From JALYUA01 sp038229875 (lineage in GTDB: Bacteria; Acidobacteriota; Thermoanaerobaculia; UBA5066; Gp7-AA6), in NCBI GenBank assembly GCA_038229875.1, contig JBBROA010000051.1:1-27580 (forward strand): a stretch of 27,580 nucleotides of DNA, written 5' to 3'. Under the pieces are notes generated by a model that was not told the origin of the DNA, ran no database searches, and saw only the letters and a list, made by a program, of their open reading frames with translations. Positions 1-8,997 of this stretch are shown piece by piece. Position 1 is the first letter of the stretch; each line of letters starts with the position of its first letter. Made by a program: the position numbers and the translations under genes.

Positions 1-2147
1 CGCCGCCAGTCGAGATCGGGAACCAGCCCCGCGACACGATTCATGTGCTGCGTCCAGATCGGCACGCATGCATCGCCGCCCGCCAGCCGCACGCTGTGGC
101 CGTCATCGAATCCGATCCACACAAGATTCAGGATCCGCGGCGAGTAGCCGATGAACCACGCATCCCGATAATTGCTCGTCGTTCCGGTCTTGCCGGCAAA
201 GGGCCGCTCGAATCCGAGCTGCCGCGCTTTCGCCGCCGTGCCGTATTCGAACACGTCCTTCAGCATCTCGTTCATCACGTAGCAGACGCTCGCCGGCGCC
301 ACGCGCTTCATCTTCACTTCACGGCTCTCGAGGATTTTCCCCTCGCGTGTCGACACGGCGAGAATCGAGATCGGCTCGGCTTTGACACCGAGGTTGGCGA
401 AGGCGGAGTAGGCGAAGGCGATTTCGAGCGGCGTCACTTCGAACGAGCCGAGCGCGACCGAGGGATACGGCGCCAAGTGGCTCTCGATGCCGATGGTCAC
501 CGCGGTCTTGATCACATTCGGCACGCCGGCGTCGATCGCGGCGCGCACGGCCGGGACGTTGTACGAGTGCACAAGCGCTTCGCGAACGCTCACGTGACCG
601 TGATAGCGGAGATCGTAGTTCTGCGGTTGCCACACCGCGTTGCCGCTGCGAACGCTGATCGGCGAGTCGTCCAGCACCGTGGCCGCCGTGAACGCCTGCC
701 GGCCGCGCTGCGGATCCATCGCGGTGGCGTAGACGAACGGCTTGAACAGCGAGCCGGGCTGCCGCCGCGCCTGAATCGCACGATTGAACTGCGTCTTCGA
801 GTAGTTGCGACCGCCGACCAGCGCCTTCACGTAACCGGTCCCGGGCTGAATGGTGAGCATCACGCCTTCGAGCGGCACCGGCGACTTGCGCAGATACGGA
901 TAGCGCTTGTCGAGATCGGCGATGCCCGCGTCGAGCGCCTGTTCCGCCGAGCGCTGCATCGACGTGTCCAGTGTCGTGAACACGCGCAGCCCCTCGGTCC
1001 TGAGCTGCGTCTCGGGATACGTTTCCTTGAGTTGCTTGAGCACGAGATCGACAAAGAACGGCGCGCTGCGCGAGGTCCTTGGAAAGCGCGTCGTCGTCAT
1101 CGGCGATGCGATCGCGGCGTCGTACTGCTCCTTCGTGATCATCTCCTGATCGAGCATGAGCTTCAGGACGGTGTCGCGCCGCGGCTTCGCGCGCTCCGGA
1201 TACTTGAGCGGCGACAGCACGTTCGGCGACCGGATCACCCCGGCCATCGTCGCCGCCTCGGGCAACGTCAGATAGGTCACGTGCTTGCCGAAGAAGAGCT
1301 GCGAAGCCTGCTCGACGCCAATGATCTGCACCGCACCGTTCTGGCCGAGGTAGATTTCGTTGAGGTAGGTCTCGAGGATTTCCTGCTTCGTGTAGCGAGC
1401 CTCCAGCAGGATCGCCATCAGCGCCTCGACACCTTTGCGCCGCCAGGTGCGCTCGGGATTGAGGTAGAGGTTCTTGACCAGCTGCTGCGTGAGCGTCGAG
1501 CCGCCGTGCGAGAGAGTCTTGCTGCGGATGTCGGTGACCAGCGCGCCTAACGTGCCGCGGATCGAAATCCCCTCGTGATGATAGAAGCCCTTGTCTTCGG
1601 TCGCGATGATCGCGTTGGTGAGGGTTTTCGGCACCGCGCTCAGCGCGACCGGCAGGCGGTCCTCCATCTCGTTGTTGAAGATCGAGGTGATGAGCTCCGG
1701 CTCGATGCGAACACCGCGCAAGGTGACGCCGTCATCGAGCCGGTGAATGGCGCGGATCGAAGAGCCGTTCAGATCGATCGTAACGGGAATCGCGCGGAAC
1801 TCGATGTCGGGATACTCGAAGTTCTGCAGGTAGATCTCGAGGTTGCCGCCGGTGAAGCGATACTCGCCCGGATTCGCGACCTTGCTGCGAACCTCGTGAT
1901 ACCCGACGTGATTGAGCTTCGGCTCCAGGAGCGCGCGCGGAAACGACATTCCGGGCACGATCGGCGTGGCGTCGGAGTAGATGCGGCTCGGCAGATCCCA
2001 CCGCCGGCTCGAATCGAATTTGCGCGTGACGACGGCGTAGGTGTAGCCGACGAATCCGACGAACGCCACGAAGATGACCATCGCCGCAAAGGCCAGCCCC
2101 GCGGAATGGCGCCAGAGAAAATCTTTGATGAAGGAGCGCTTGGCCAT
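1..2147 (-). CDS. mrcB: Bifunctional penicillin-binding protein, PBP1b-like (C-terminus off window)
   Basis: Class A PBP that polymerises lipid II into glycan strands (transglycosylase) and cross-links them (transpeptidase) on the outer face of the inner membrane. At least 715 residues are visible; the 3' end lies beyond position 1. Residues 1-16 are a short cytoplasmic tail and about 17-40 form one TM anchor. Residues about 51-140 resemble the UB2H domain of PBP1b. The GT51 domain shows EDKGFYHHEG (catalytic Glu184), GGSTLTQQLVKNLYL (about 216-230), RRKGVE and KQEILETYLNEIYLG. The transpeptidase domain shows QPGSLFKP (nucleophile Ser466, Lys469), SYN (Ser528) and GKTGT (Lys653-Thr656). All active-site motifs are intact. 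The ATG at 2147 has no clear Shine-Dalgarno sequence and follows a hairpin directly. It is 75 bp downstream of rho on the same strand. The family call is firm; PBP1b over PBP1a rests on the UB2H-like segment. Confidence 0.93.
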   Translation of the reverse strand, partial: MAKRSFIKDFLWRHSAGLAFAAMVIFVAFVGFVGYTYAVVTRKFDSSRRWDLPSRIYSDATPIVPGMSFPRALLEPKLNHVGYHEVRSKVANPGEYRFTGGNLEIYLQNFEYPDIEFRAIPVTIDLNGSSIRAIHRLDDGVTLRGVRIEPELITSIFNNEMEDRLPVALSAVPKTLTNAIIATEDKGFYHHEGISIRGTLGALVTDIRSKTLSHGGSTLTQQLVKNLYLNPERTWRRKGVEALMAILLEARYTKQEILETYLNEIYLGQNGAVQIIGVEQASQLFFGKHVTYLTLPEAATMAGVIRSPNVLSPLKYPERAKPRRDTVLKLMLDQEMITKEQYDAAIASPMTTTRFPRTSRSAPFFVDLVLKQLKETYPETQLRTEGLRVFTTLDTSMQRSAEQALDAGIADLDKRYPYLRKSPVPLEGVMLTIQPGTGYVKALVGGRNYSKTQFNRAIQARRQPGSLFKPFVYATAMDPQRGRQAFTAATVLDDSPISVRSGNAVWQPQNYDLRYHGHVSVREALVHSYNVPAVRAAIDAGVPNVIKTAVTIGIESHLAPYPSVALGSFEVTPLEIAFAYSAFANLGVKAEPISILAVSTREGKILESREVKMKRVAPASVCYVMNEMLKDVFEYGTAAKARQLGFERPFAGKTGTTSNYRDAWFIGYSPRILNLVWIGFDDGHSVRLAGGDACVPIWTQHMNRVAGLVPDLDWR

Positions 2148-2217
2148 GGGTCGCGGAACGCCGGTCGCTGGTCGCCGGTCGGAAAACCGACCAGCCAATC
2201 GCGACCTGCGACCCGCC
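2148..2217. repeat. Heptamer-repeat inverted repeat (long hairpin) between rho and PBP gene
   Basis: The whole rho-PBP spacer is built of 7-bp units. Five GGTCGCN-like heptads run from 2148 to 2182. An AAAA loop follows at 2183-2186, then an opposite arm of degenerate GCGACCN heptads to about 2214. Folding around the loop pairs 2153-2182 with 2187-2216, with roughly eight mismatches. The six pairs nearest the loop (2177-2182 with 2187-2192) are perfect. There is no T-run, so it is not a standard intrinsic terminator. It occupies the translation-initiation region of the PBP gene. Confidence 0.8.
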
Positions 2218-2222
2218 GTTGT

Positions 2223-3597
<1,375 letters not shown>

Positions 3598-3605
<8 letters not shown>

Positions 3606-4254
3606 GTGCTCTCTCCTCGCCTCGCGAGATTGCCCGGCGGATCTCCCGCCGCAGCTCATCAATTCCTTCGCCCGTCTTCGCGGACACGGGCCACACCGCC
3701 CCGTGCCCGGCCTCGATCGCCCGCCGCGCCCGGACCCGCTCCGCGGACCCGAGACGGTCCCACTTTGTCGCCACCGCCAGGGACGGGACTCCCGTGTTTT
3801 CCAGATAGTCGCGGATCTCGACGTCGGCTGCCGAGTCGGTGACCCGCGAGTCGATGAGCCGCAGCGCCAGCATCACGCGGCCGCTTCCGAAGAGCTCGTC
3901 GGCGAGCCGCGCCCAGCCCTCGCGCTCCTCCCGTGAACGCCGGGCGTACCCGGCGCCGGGAAGATCCGCGAAGTGATGGCCGTCTTTTGTCGCATAAAAG
4001 TAAATTCCCCGGGTCTTTCCAGGGGTCTTGCCGACCCGGGCGCTCTGGCTCCCAAGAAGCCGGTTCAACAGGCTGGACTTGCCGACGTTCGACCTTCCGA
4101 CTAATGCGACGGCCGGGTGACCGTCATTCGGGAAGTCTTCCCGGCGGTGAACCGCCGCGACCAACGCGCCACGGCGCGCCCCTTTTTTCGAGCGATCCGG
4201 CCGCAGCTCCTCTTTTTTCAAACGATTCGCCTGCGCAGGCTCAAATTTTCTCAA
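3598..4254 (-). CDS. engB: Ribosome-biogenesis GTPase EngB/YihA/YsxC (start uncertain)
   Basis: TRAFAC-class GTPase needed for late 50S subunit assembly. All G motifs are visible: G1 GRSNVGKSS, G2 within TPGKTRGI, G3 DLPGAGYA, G4 TKWD and G5 SAKTGEG. The stop (TAG, 3598-3600) overlaps the rho start by 8 bp. The start is the problem: no ATG or GTG lies upstream of G1 in frame. The candidates are TTG at 4254, TTG at 4221 and TTG at 4164. None has a good Shine-Dalgarno sequence. Comparison with E. coli and B. subtilis family members, which have about 25-35 residues before G1, favours 4221 or 4164. The extra N-terminal residues encoded from 4254 are translated from a 30-32-bp repeat array. Placement right after lon matches lonA-ysxC in B. 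subtilis. The family is certain; the N-terminus is not. Confidence 0.93.
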
Positions 4255-4306
4255 GCGACTCGCCCTGTGGGCTCAAGTTTTTTCAAGAGATTCGCCCTGC
4301 GGGCTC
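4177..4306. repeat. Four-copy degenerate 30-32-bp tandem repeat with internal mini-hairpin
   Basis: Read on the + strand, each unit starts CTC and contains a T-rich stretch, a CAAG/CGA-like segment and a GCCC-loop-GGGC mini-hairpin. Units begin near 4180, 4210, 4240 and 4272, and a partial unit starts at 4304; spacings are 30, 32 and 32. The hairpin stems are GCCC/GGGC at 4294-4304 and 4262-4272, and GCCT/AGGC at 4229-4240. The third carries a paired substitution that keeps the stem. The lon stop codon (4305-4307) lies inside the copy at the 4304 boundary, and the array covers all plausible engB starts. Confidence 0.8.
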
Positions 4307-6704
4307 AATGCGCGACCGTGCCTCCCTCGGCAGGCTTGGTGTCGGGCGGCAGCGTCGCCGCCGTCGTGGGAACCCCTTCCATCGCGACCTTGATCACTTC
4401 GTCCATGTTGCTGACGAGGTGAAATTCCATTTCGTTCCGGATCTCCGGCGGCAAGTCGTCCAGGTCCTTGTCGTTTTCCGCGCAGAGAATGATCGTGCGA
4501 ATTCCGGCGCGGTAGGCCGCCAGGATCTTGTCCTTGATGCCGCCGACCGGAAGCACCTTTCCGCGCAGCGTGATCTCGCCGGTCATCGCGACGTCCTTCA
4601 GCACCGGGATCTTGGTCACGGCGGAAAAGAGCGAGACCGCCATGGTTATACCCGCCGAGGGACCGTCCTTCGGGATCGCGCCCTCGGGCACGTGAATGTG
4701 GATATCGAATTTCTCGTGGAAGTTCGGGTCCGCGTCGTACATCTCCGCACGGCTCCGCACGTAGGACACGCCCGCGCGGGCGGATTCCTGCATGACGTCT
4801 CCGAGCGATCCGGTCAGCGTCAAGACGCCCTTTCCCTTCAGGAGGCTCGTCTCGATCGAGAGGATCTCTCCCCCCGCCTCCGTCCAGGCGAGGCCCGTCG
4901 CGACGCCGATCTCGGAGATTTCCCCCTTGACCCGGCTCCGGAACTTCGCTTTCCCGAGGAACTCGCGCAGGTTGTCCGGAGTGATCCGAACCGGAGTCTC
5001 CGCTTTCTTCTGCACGATGCGGCGCGCCACCTTGCGGAAGACGCTCCCGATCTCGCGCTCGAGATTTCGCACTCCCGCTTCCCGGGTGTGAGAGGTGATG
5101 ACACCGAGAACCGCCTCGTCGGAGATCTCGACCTGCTCGGGCTTCAGGCCGTTCGCGTCGGTCTGCTTCGGAACCAGGAACTGCCGCGCGATCGCCAGTT
5201 TCTCGTTGGGCGTGTACCCCGAGAGCTGGATGACCTCCATGCGGTCTCTCAGGGCCGGCGGGATCGGATCGGCGATGTTCGCCGTCGCGATGAACATGAC
5301 TTTCGAGAGGTCGTACTCGACGTCGAGGTAGTGGTCCACGAACGTCGCGTTCTGCTCCGGGTCGAGAACCTCGAGAAGCGCCGACGCTGGGTCGCCCCGG
5401 AAGTCAGACGACATCTTGTCGACTTCGTCGAGCAGGAACACCGGGTTGACGGTGCCCGCTTTCTTCATCATCTGGACGATCTGCCCCGGGAACGCTCCGA
5501 TGTAGGTGCGCCGGTGGCCGCGGATCTCCGCCTCGTCGCGCACGCCGCCGAGCGACAACCGCACGAACTTGCGGTTCAAGGAGCGGGCGATCGACTTCGC
5601 GAGCGAGGTCTTCCCGACGCCGGGAGGACCGACGAAGCAGATGATCGAGCCCTTCGTTTTCTGGACGAGCTGACGCACCGCCAGAAACTCCAGGATCCGC
5701 TCCTTGACCTTCTCGAGCCCGAAATGGTCCTCGTTTAAGATCTTCTCCGCACGGAAGAGGTCCTTCGACTCGCGGGACGCCTTCTTCCAGGGAACCCCAA
5801 CGAGCCATTCGATGTAGTTGCGCGAGACCGTCGCCTCGGCGGACACCGGAGGCATGGCTTCGAGGCGCCGCAGCTCGGCTTCCGCCTTCTCGCGGACTTC
5901 CTTCGGCATCCCGGCGGTGGCCACCTTTTTCTTCAGATCGTCGACCTCGTCGGTGCGGTCGTCCTTGCGGCCGAGCTCCTGATGGATCGCCTTGATCTTC
6001 TCGTTGAGGTAGTACTCCTTCTGCGCCTTCTCCATCTGCTTCTTGACCTTGTTGTTGATCCGGCGGTCGATGTTGACCTTCTCGACCTCGATCTCCAGCA
6101 GGTCCTGCAGCTTCTGAAGCCGTTCGTACACGGACTCCGCCTCGAGGAGAGTCTGCTTCTCGGCGGTCGAAACCGCGAGGTGCGCGGCCAGGGTGTCGGC
6201 GAACCGCTCCGGGTCTTCGACCTTGAGCGACGCCGCGATCCCCTCGAACGCGAGGTGGTGCGAGAGCTTGGCGTACTGCTCGAAGAGCCCGAGCACCTTA
6301 CCCATGTACTCCTTGAGCTCCGAGGCATCCGCCGGCCGCTCCACCATCGGTTCGACGACGACCCCGAGGTAGTCGCGCAGCTCTTCAAAGGCCCGGATGC
6401 GGCCGCGCCGGACGCCTTCGACCATGACCTTGATGTGCCCGTTCGGCAGCTTCAGGGACTGGGCGACGGTGGCGACCACTCCGACCGAGTAGATGTCCCT
6501 CGCCGAGGGCTCATCGAGCTGCGGGTTCTTCTGGGCCGCGAGAAAGAGGCGCTTGGACGGTGTCGCCAGGGCCGCCTCGAGCGCGTGAATGGACGACTCC
6601 CGGCCGACCACGAACGGGGCCATCATGTGCGGAAACACCACCATGTCCCGGAGTGGGACGAGAGGCAGCGTTTCCTGGAGCCGGGTCGGGTTCTCTGGTT
6701 TCAT
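4305..6704 (-). CDS. lon: ATP-dependent protease Lon (LonA type)
   Basis: Soluble hexameric AAA+ protease that degrades misfolded and short-lived regulatory proteins in the cytoplasm. It has 799 residues, normal for LonA. The N-terminal substrate-binding domain is at about 10-200 (LPLVPLRDMVVFPHMMAPFVVGR), followed by a charged coiled-coil linker (about 200-290). The AAA+ module has Walker A GPPGVGKT (359-366) and Walker B PVFLLDEVDK (421-430). The protease domain has nucleophile Ser683 in PKDGPSAG and a catalytic Lys in GGIKDK, most likely Lys726, which has the same 43-residue spacing as E. coli Ser679-Lys722. The ATG at 6704 fits the family N-terminus, with a weak AAAGGA upstream. The gene lies between clpX and engB on the same strand. 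The C-terminal tail after about residue 775 is Pro/Thr-rich and not conserved. Confidence 0.98.
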   Translation of the reverse strand: MKPENPTRLQETLPLVPLRDMVVFPHMMAPFVVGRESSIHALEAALATPSKRLFLAAQKNPQLDEPSARDIYSVGVVATVAQSLKLPNGHIKVMVEGVRRGRIRAFEELRDYLGVVVEPMVERPADASELKEYMGKVLGLFEQYAKLSHHLAFEGIAASLKVEDPERFADTLAAHLAVSTAEKQTLLEAESVYERLQKLQDLLEIEVEKVNIDRRINNKVKKQMEKAQKEYYLNEKIKAIHQELGRKDDRTDEVDDLKKKVATAGMPKEVREKAEAELRRLEAMPPVSAEATVSRNYIEWLVGVPWKKASRESKDLFRAEKILNEDHFGLEKVKERILEFLAVRQLVQKTKGSIICFVGPPGVGKTSLAKSIARSLNRKFVRLSLGGVRDEAEIRGHRRTYIGAFPGQIVQMMKKAGTVNPVFLLDEVDKMSSDFRGDPASALLEVLDPEQNATFVDHYLDVEYDLSKVMFIATANIADPIPPALRDRMEVIQLSGYTPNEKLAIARQFLVPKQTDANGLKPEQVEISDEAVLGVITSHTREAGVRNLEREIGSVFRKVARRIVQKKAETPVRITPDNLREFLGKAKFRSRVKGEISEIGVATGLAWTEAGGEILSIETSLLKGKGVLTLTGSLGDVMQESARAGVSYVRSRAEMYDADPNFHEKFDIHIHVPEGAIPKDGPSAGITMAVSLFSAVTKIPVLKDVAMTGEITLRGKVLPVGGIKDKILAAYRAGIRTIILCAENDKDLDDLPPEIRNEMEFHLVSNMDEVIKVAMEGVPTTAATLPPDTKPAEGGTVAH

Positions 6705-6726
6705 TTTGGAAATTCCGGTCCTTTAG

Positions 6727-6749
6727 GCCCGCGGCGAGCCGCCGCGGGC
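6727..6749 (-). terminator. Perfect 10-bp GC hairpin between clpX and lon
   Basis: Arms 6727-6736 and 6740-6749 are perfectly complementary (GCCCGCGGCG and its complement) around a 3-nt loop. It lies 22 bp after the clpX stop and 22 bp before the lon ATG on the minus strand. No T-run follows in the direction of transcription. It is therefore more likely an attenuating or mRNA-stabilising hairpin than a full intrinsic terminator. The stem is seen in the sequence; the role is inferred. Confidence 0.5.
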
Positions 6750-6771
6750 TCAGACGATGCGAGAAGGGTGC

Positions 6772-8016
6772 CTATCCGGCCTTGCGGAGGATGGTGATGG
6801 GATTTGTGCGGTGCTTGACCACGTCGCGGGTGATGACGCACTCCTCGATGTCGTCGTCCGAAGGGATCTGGTACATGACGTCGAGCATCAGGTCTTCGAT
6901 GATGATCTTGAGTCCCCGGGCGCCCACGTTTCGGGCCAGCGCCTCCTCAGCGATCGCCTCGATGGCGTCGTCGGTGAAGCGCAGCTGAACGTTTTCGAAC
7001 TCGAGCATCGTCTGGTACTGCTTGACGAGCGAGTTCTTCGGCTCCTTGAGGATCTCGACGAGAGCCGGCTGATCGAGCTCCGCAAGGGTCGCGACGACCG
7101 GAAGCCGGCCGACGAACTCGGGGATCATGCCGAACTTGATCAGGTCCTCGGGATGCACCTTCTCGAGAAGGGCGCTCACGCGCTTCTCCTTCTTGGAGGT
7201 GATCTTTGCCCCGAATCCCATCGTCTTTTCCGTCATCCGGCGGCTGATCAGGTCTTCGAGCCCCACGAACGCCCCTCCGCACAGGAAGAGGATGTTCGTC
7301 GTGTCGATCTGGATGAACTCCTGGTGCGGGTGCTTGCGGCCGCCCTGCGGAGGCACGTTCGCGACCGTCCCCTCGAGGATCTTGAGCAAGGCCTGCTGAA
7401 CGCCCTCGCCCGAGACGTCGCGGGTGATCGACGGGTTTTCGCCTTTCCGGGCGATCTTGTCGACCTCGTCAATGTAAACGATGCCGCGCTCCGTCTTTTC
7501 CTTGTCGTTGCCGGCCGCCTGGTAGAGCTTCAGGATGATGTTCTCGACGTCCTCGCCAACGTATCCGGCCTCGGTCAGCGTCGTGGCGTCCACGATCGTA
7601 AACGGCACCGACAGGAGCTTGGCCAGGGTCTGGGCAAGAAGGGTCTTTCCAGTCCCGGTCGGGCCGATTAAGAGAATGTTCGATTTCTGAAGCTCCACGT
7701 CGAGCTTCCGGTTCTTCTCGAGGTAGTCGATCCGCTTGTAGTGGTTATAGACAGCGACGGCGAGCTTCTTCTTCGCCTGGTCCTGCCCGATCACGTATCC
7801 GTCGAGGAACTCTTTGATCTCCTTGGGCTTGGGGAGCTTCGTCTCGGGAGCCTGAGTTTCTAAGACCCGGTCTTCCGCGATGATGTCGAGGCAGATATCG
7901 ACACACTCGTCGCAGATGTAAACCGTTGGACCTGCAATGAGTTTCTTGACGTCTCGCTGGCTCTTGTTGCAGAAGGAGCAGCGCAGGACGTCGCCGTTTC
8001 CGGTTTTTTTCGACAT
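6772..8016 (-). CDS. clpX: ATP-dependent Clp protease ATP-binding subunit ClpX
   Basis: AAA+ unfoldase that delivers substrates to ClpP. It has 414 residues, the usual size. The N-terminal zinc-binding domain has Cys13, Cys16, Cys35 and Cys38 (CSFC, CDEC). Walker A is GPTGTGKT (118-125), the pore-1 loop is GYVG (151-154) and Walker B is IVYIDEVDK (about 178-186). The RKH loop is GRKHPHQEF. The ClpP-docking IGF loop is represented by MGFGAK, with Met in the first position; a hydrophobic residue there fits the family. A strong GGAGG lies 5 nt before ATG 8016. The gene is downstream of clpP and upstream of lon on the same strand, so ClpX and ClpP are probably co-expressed despite a 224-bp spacer that carries repeats. 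Confidence 0.98.
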   Translation of the reverse strand: MSKKTGNGDVLRCSFCNKSQRDVKKLIAGPTVYICDECVDICLDIIAEDRVLETQAPETKLPKPKEIKEFLDGYVIGQDQAKKKLAVAVYNHYKRIDYLEKNRKLDVELQKSNILLIGPTGTGKTLLAQTLAKLLSVPFTIVDATTLTEAGYVGEDVENIILKLYQAAGNDKEKTERGIVYIDEVDKIARKGENPSITRDVSGEGVQQALLKILEGTVANVPPQGGRKHPHQEFIQIDTTNILFLCGGAFVGLEDLISRRMTEKTMGFGAKITSKKEKRVSALLEKVHPEDLIKFGMIPEFVGRLPVVATLAELDQPALVEILKEPKNSLVKQYQTMLEFENVQLRFTDDAIEAIAEEALARNVGARGLKIIIEDLMLDVMYQIPSDDDIEECVITRDVVKHRTNPITILRKAG

Positions 8017-8152
8017 TCAGCCTCCGGCGGGATGGAAACGATTCTAGGCGCCTGTCGGGGGCCCGTCAACGCCTCGACCCGCCCCTTCTCAAAATCTAGC
8101 ACACCAGCAAGATTAACGCCCGCGCCGGGGGGGTATTCCCCGGGCGGCGCCG

Positions 8153-8234
8153 GGCGTATGGCGTACGGCGAAAGGCGAAAGAAAAAACGGGGAGAAACGA
8201 CTCCAGGGCCGCCGTTCGCCCTTCGCCATTCGCG
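8153..8234. repeat. Heptamer-repeat inverted repeat in clpP-clpX spacer
   Basis: The left arm (8153-8180) is four head-to-tail GGCGNAN heptads. The right arm (8214-8234) is three NTTCGCC-type heptads. Positions 8154-8176 pair with 8211-8233 over 23 bp with four mismatches, around a purine-rich, A-run-containing loop. This matches the rho-PBP element in design but has a different consensus. A second GC-rich hairpin (GCCGGGG...CCCCGGGC, about 8124-8145) lies between this element and clpX. The rest of the 224-bp spacer holds no gene. Confidence 0.8.
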
Positions 8235-8240
8235 GTGAAC

Positions 8241-8852
8241 CTAACCCGCCGCCTTCAACGCCACGTCGTCGCGGCGGTGGTAGATCGTGTCGACGAGGCC
8301 GTACTTCTTCGCGTCCTCGGACTCGAGGATGTAGTCGCGGTCGGTGTCCTTCGAAATCCGCTCGATGTTCTGGCCCGTGTGGAGAGCCAGAATCTGGTTC
8401 AGGCGCTCGCGCACCTTCAGAAGGTCTTTGGCGTGGATCTCGATGTCGGTCGTCTGGCCCTGGAGACCGTAGGCGAGCGGCTGGTGGATCAGGAACCGGG
8501 AGTTGGGAAGCGCGAAACGCTTTCCCGCCGCCCCCGCCGCCATCAGGACCGCCGCCATCGAAGCCGCCTGCCCGATGCAGATCGTCGCGACGTCCGGCTT
8601 GATGTACTGCATCGTGTCGTAGATCGCGAGCCCGGCAGTGATCGAGCCGCCCGGCGAGTTGATGTAGAACGAGATGTCCTTCTCGGGGTTTTCGGATTCT
8701 AAAAACAGCATCTGGGCGATGATCAGGTTGGCGATCGTGTCGTCGACCGGCTGTCCCAGAAAAATGACGTTGTCCTTGAGCAGACGCGAGTAAATGTCGT
8801 AGGCGCGCTCGCCGCGACTCGTCTGCTCGATCACCATCGGAACGAGAACCAT
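8241..8852 (-). CDS. clpP: ATP-dependent Clp protease proteolytic subunit ClpP
   Basis: Serine protease that forms the tetradecameric chamber of ClpXP. With the start at 8852 it has 203 residues, normal for the family, and begins MVLVPMVIEQTSRGERAYDI, the canonical ClpP N-terminus. The nucleophile is Ser98 in GQAASMA and the catalytic His is His123 in LIHQP. The catalytic Asp lies in the KDTDRD segment (169-173). The start at 8852 is supported by GGGAGG 4 nt upstream. Longer in-frame forms from ATG 8885 (AAAGAG directly against the start codon) or further upstream would add acidic, Gly-rich residues not usual in the family. It lies downstream of tig and upstream of clpX, the classic tig-clpP-clpX order. 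Confidence 0.97.
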   Translation of the reverse strand: MVLVPMVIEQTSRGERAYDIYSRLLKDNVIFLGQPVDDTIANLIIAQMLFLESENPEKDISFYINSPGGSITAGLAIYDTMQYIKPDVATICIGQAASMAAVLMAAGAAGKRFALPNSRFLIHQPLAYGLQGQTTDIEIHAKDLLKVRERLNQILALHTGQNIERISKDTDRDYILESEDAKKYGLVDTIYHRRDDVALKAAG

Positions 8853-8856
8853 GCCG

Positions 8857-8862
8857 CCTCCC
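8857..8862 (-). promoter_or_regulatory. Ribosome-binding site deciding the clpP start
   Basis: GGGAGG on the minus strand lies 4 nt before ATG 8852. It is the best Shine-Dalgarno match near any candidate start and selects the family-length product over the longer forms. Confidence 0.65.
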
Positions 8863-8911
8863 TCGTAGTCGTCTTCGAAATTCATCTCTTTATAACCGCC
8901 TCGCAGGCCCG

Positions 8912-8990
8912 GGATTCCCGGCCGGCCCTCTGCCGGTCGAGCCGTTCCGCGTCGAGCCTTCCGCGTCTCCTGGAGCGCCGCCGGGAATCC
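8912..8990. repeat. 11-bp inverted repeat in tig-clpP spacer
   Basis: GGATTCCCGGC at 8912-8922 is perfectly complementary to GCCGGGAATCC at 8980-8990, around a 57-nt loop. The loop holds a near-duplicate of about 15 bp (TCGAGCC.TTCCGCG, near 8938-8966). No gene is seen between the tig stop and the clpP start. Confidence 0.6.
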
Positions 8991-8997
8991 GCGCACG

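Noticed and set aside
45..1550. A 501-codon plus-strand open frame
   Set aside because: It lies wholly antisense to the PBP gene, whose catalytic motifs are intact. Long open antisense frames are expected at this GC content and codon bias, and the product is Arg/His-rich with no family resemblance.
4177..4306. The lon-engB repeat array as a CRISPR
   Set aside because: Units are contiguous and degenerate, with no unique spacers and no cas genes nearby.
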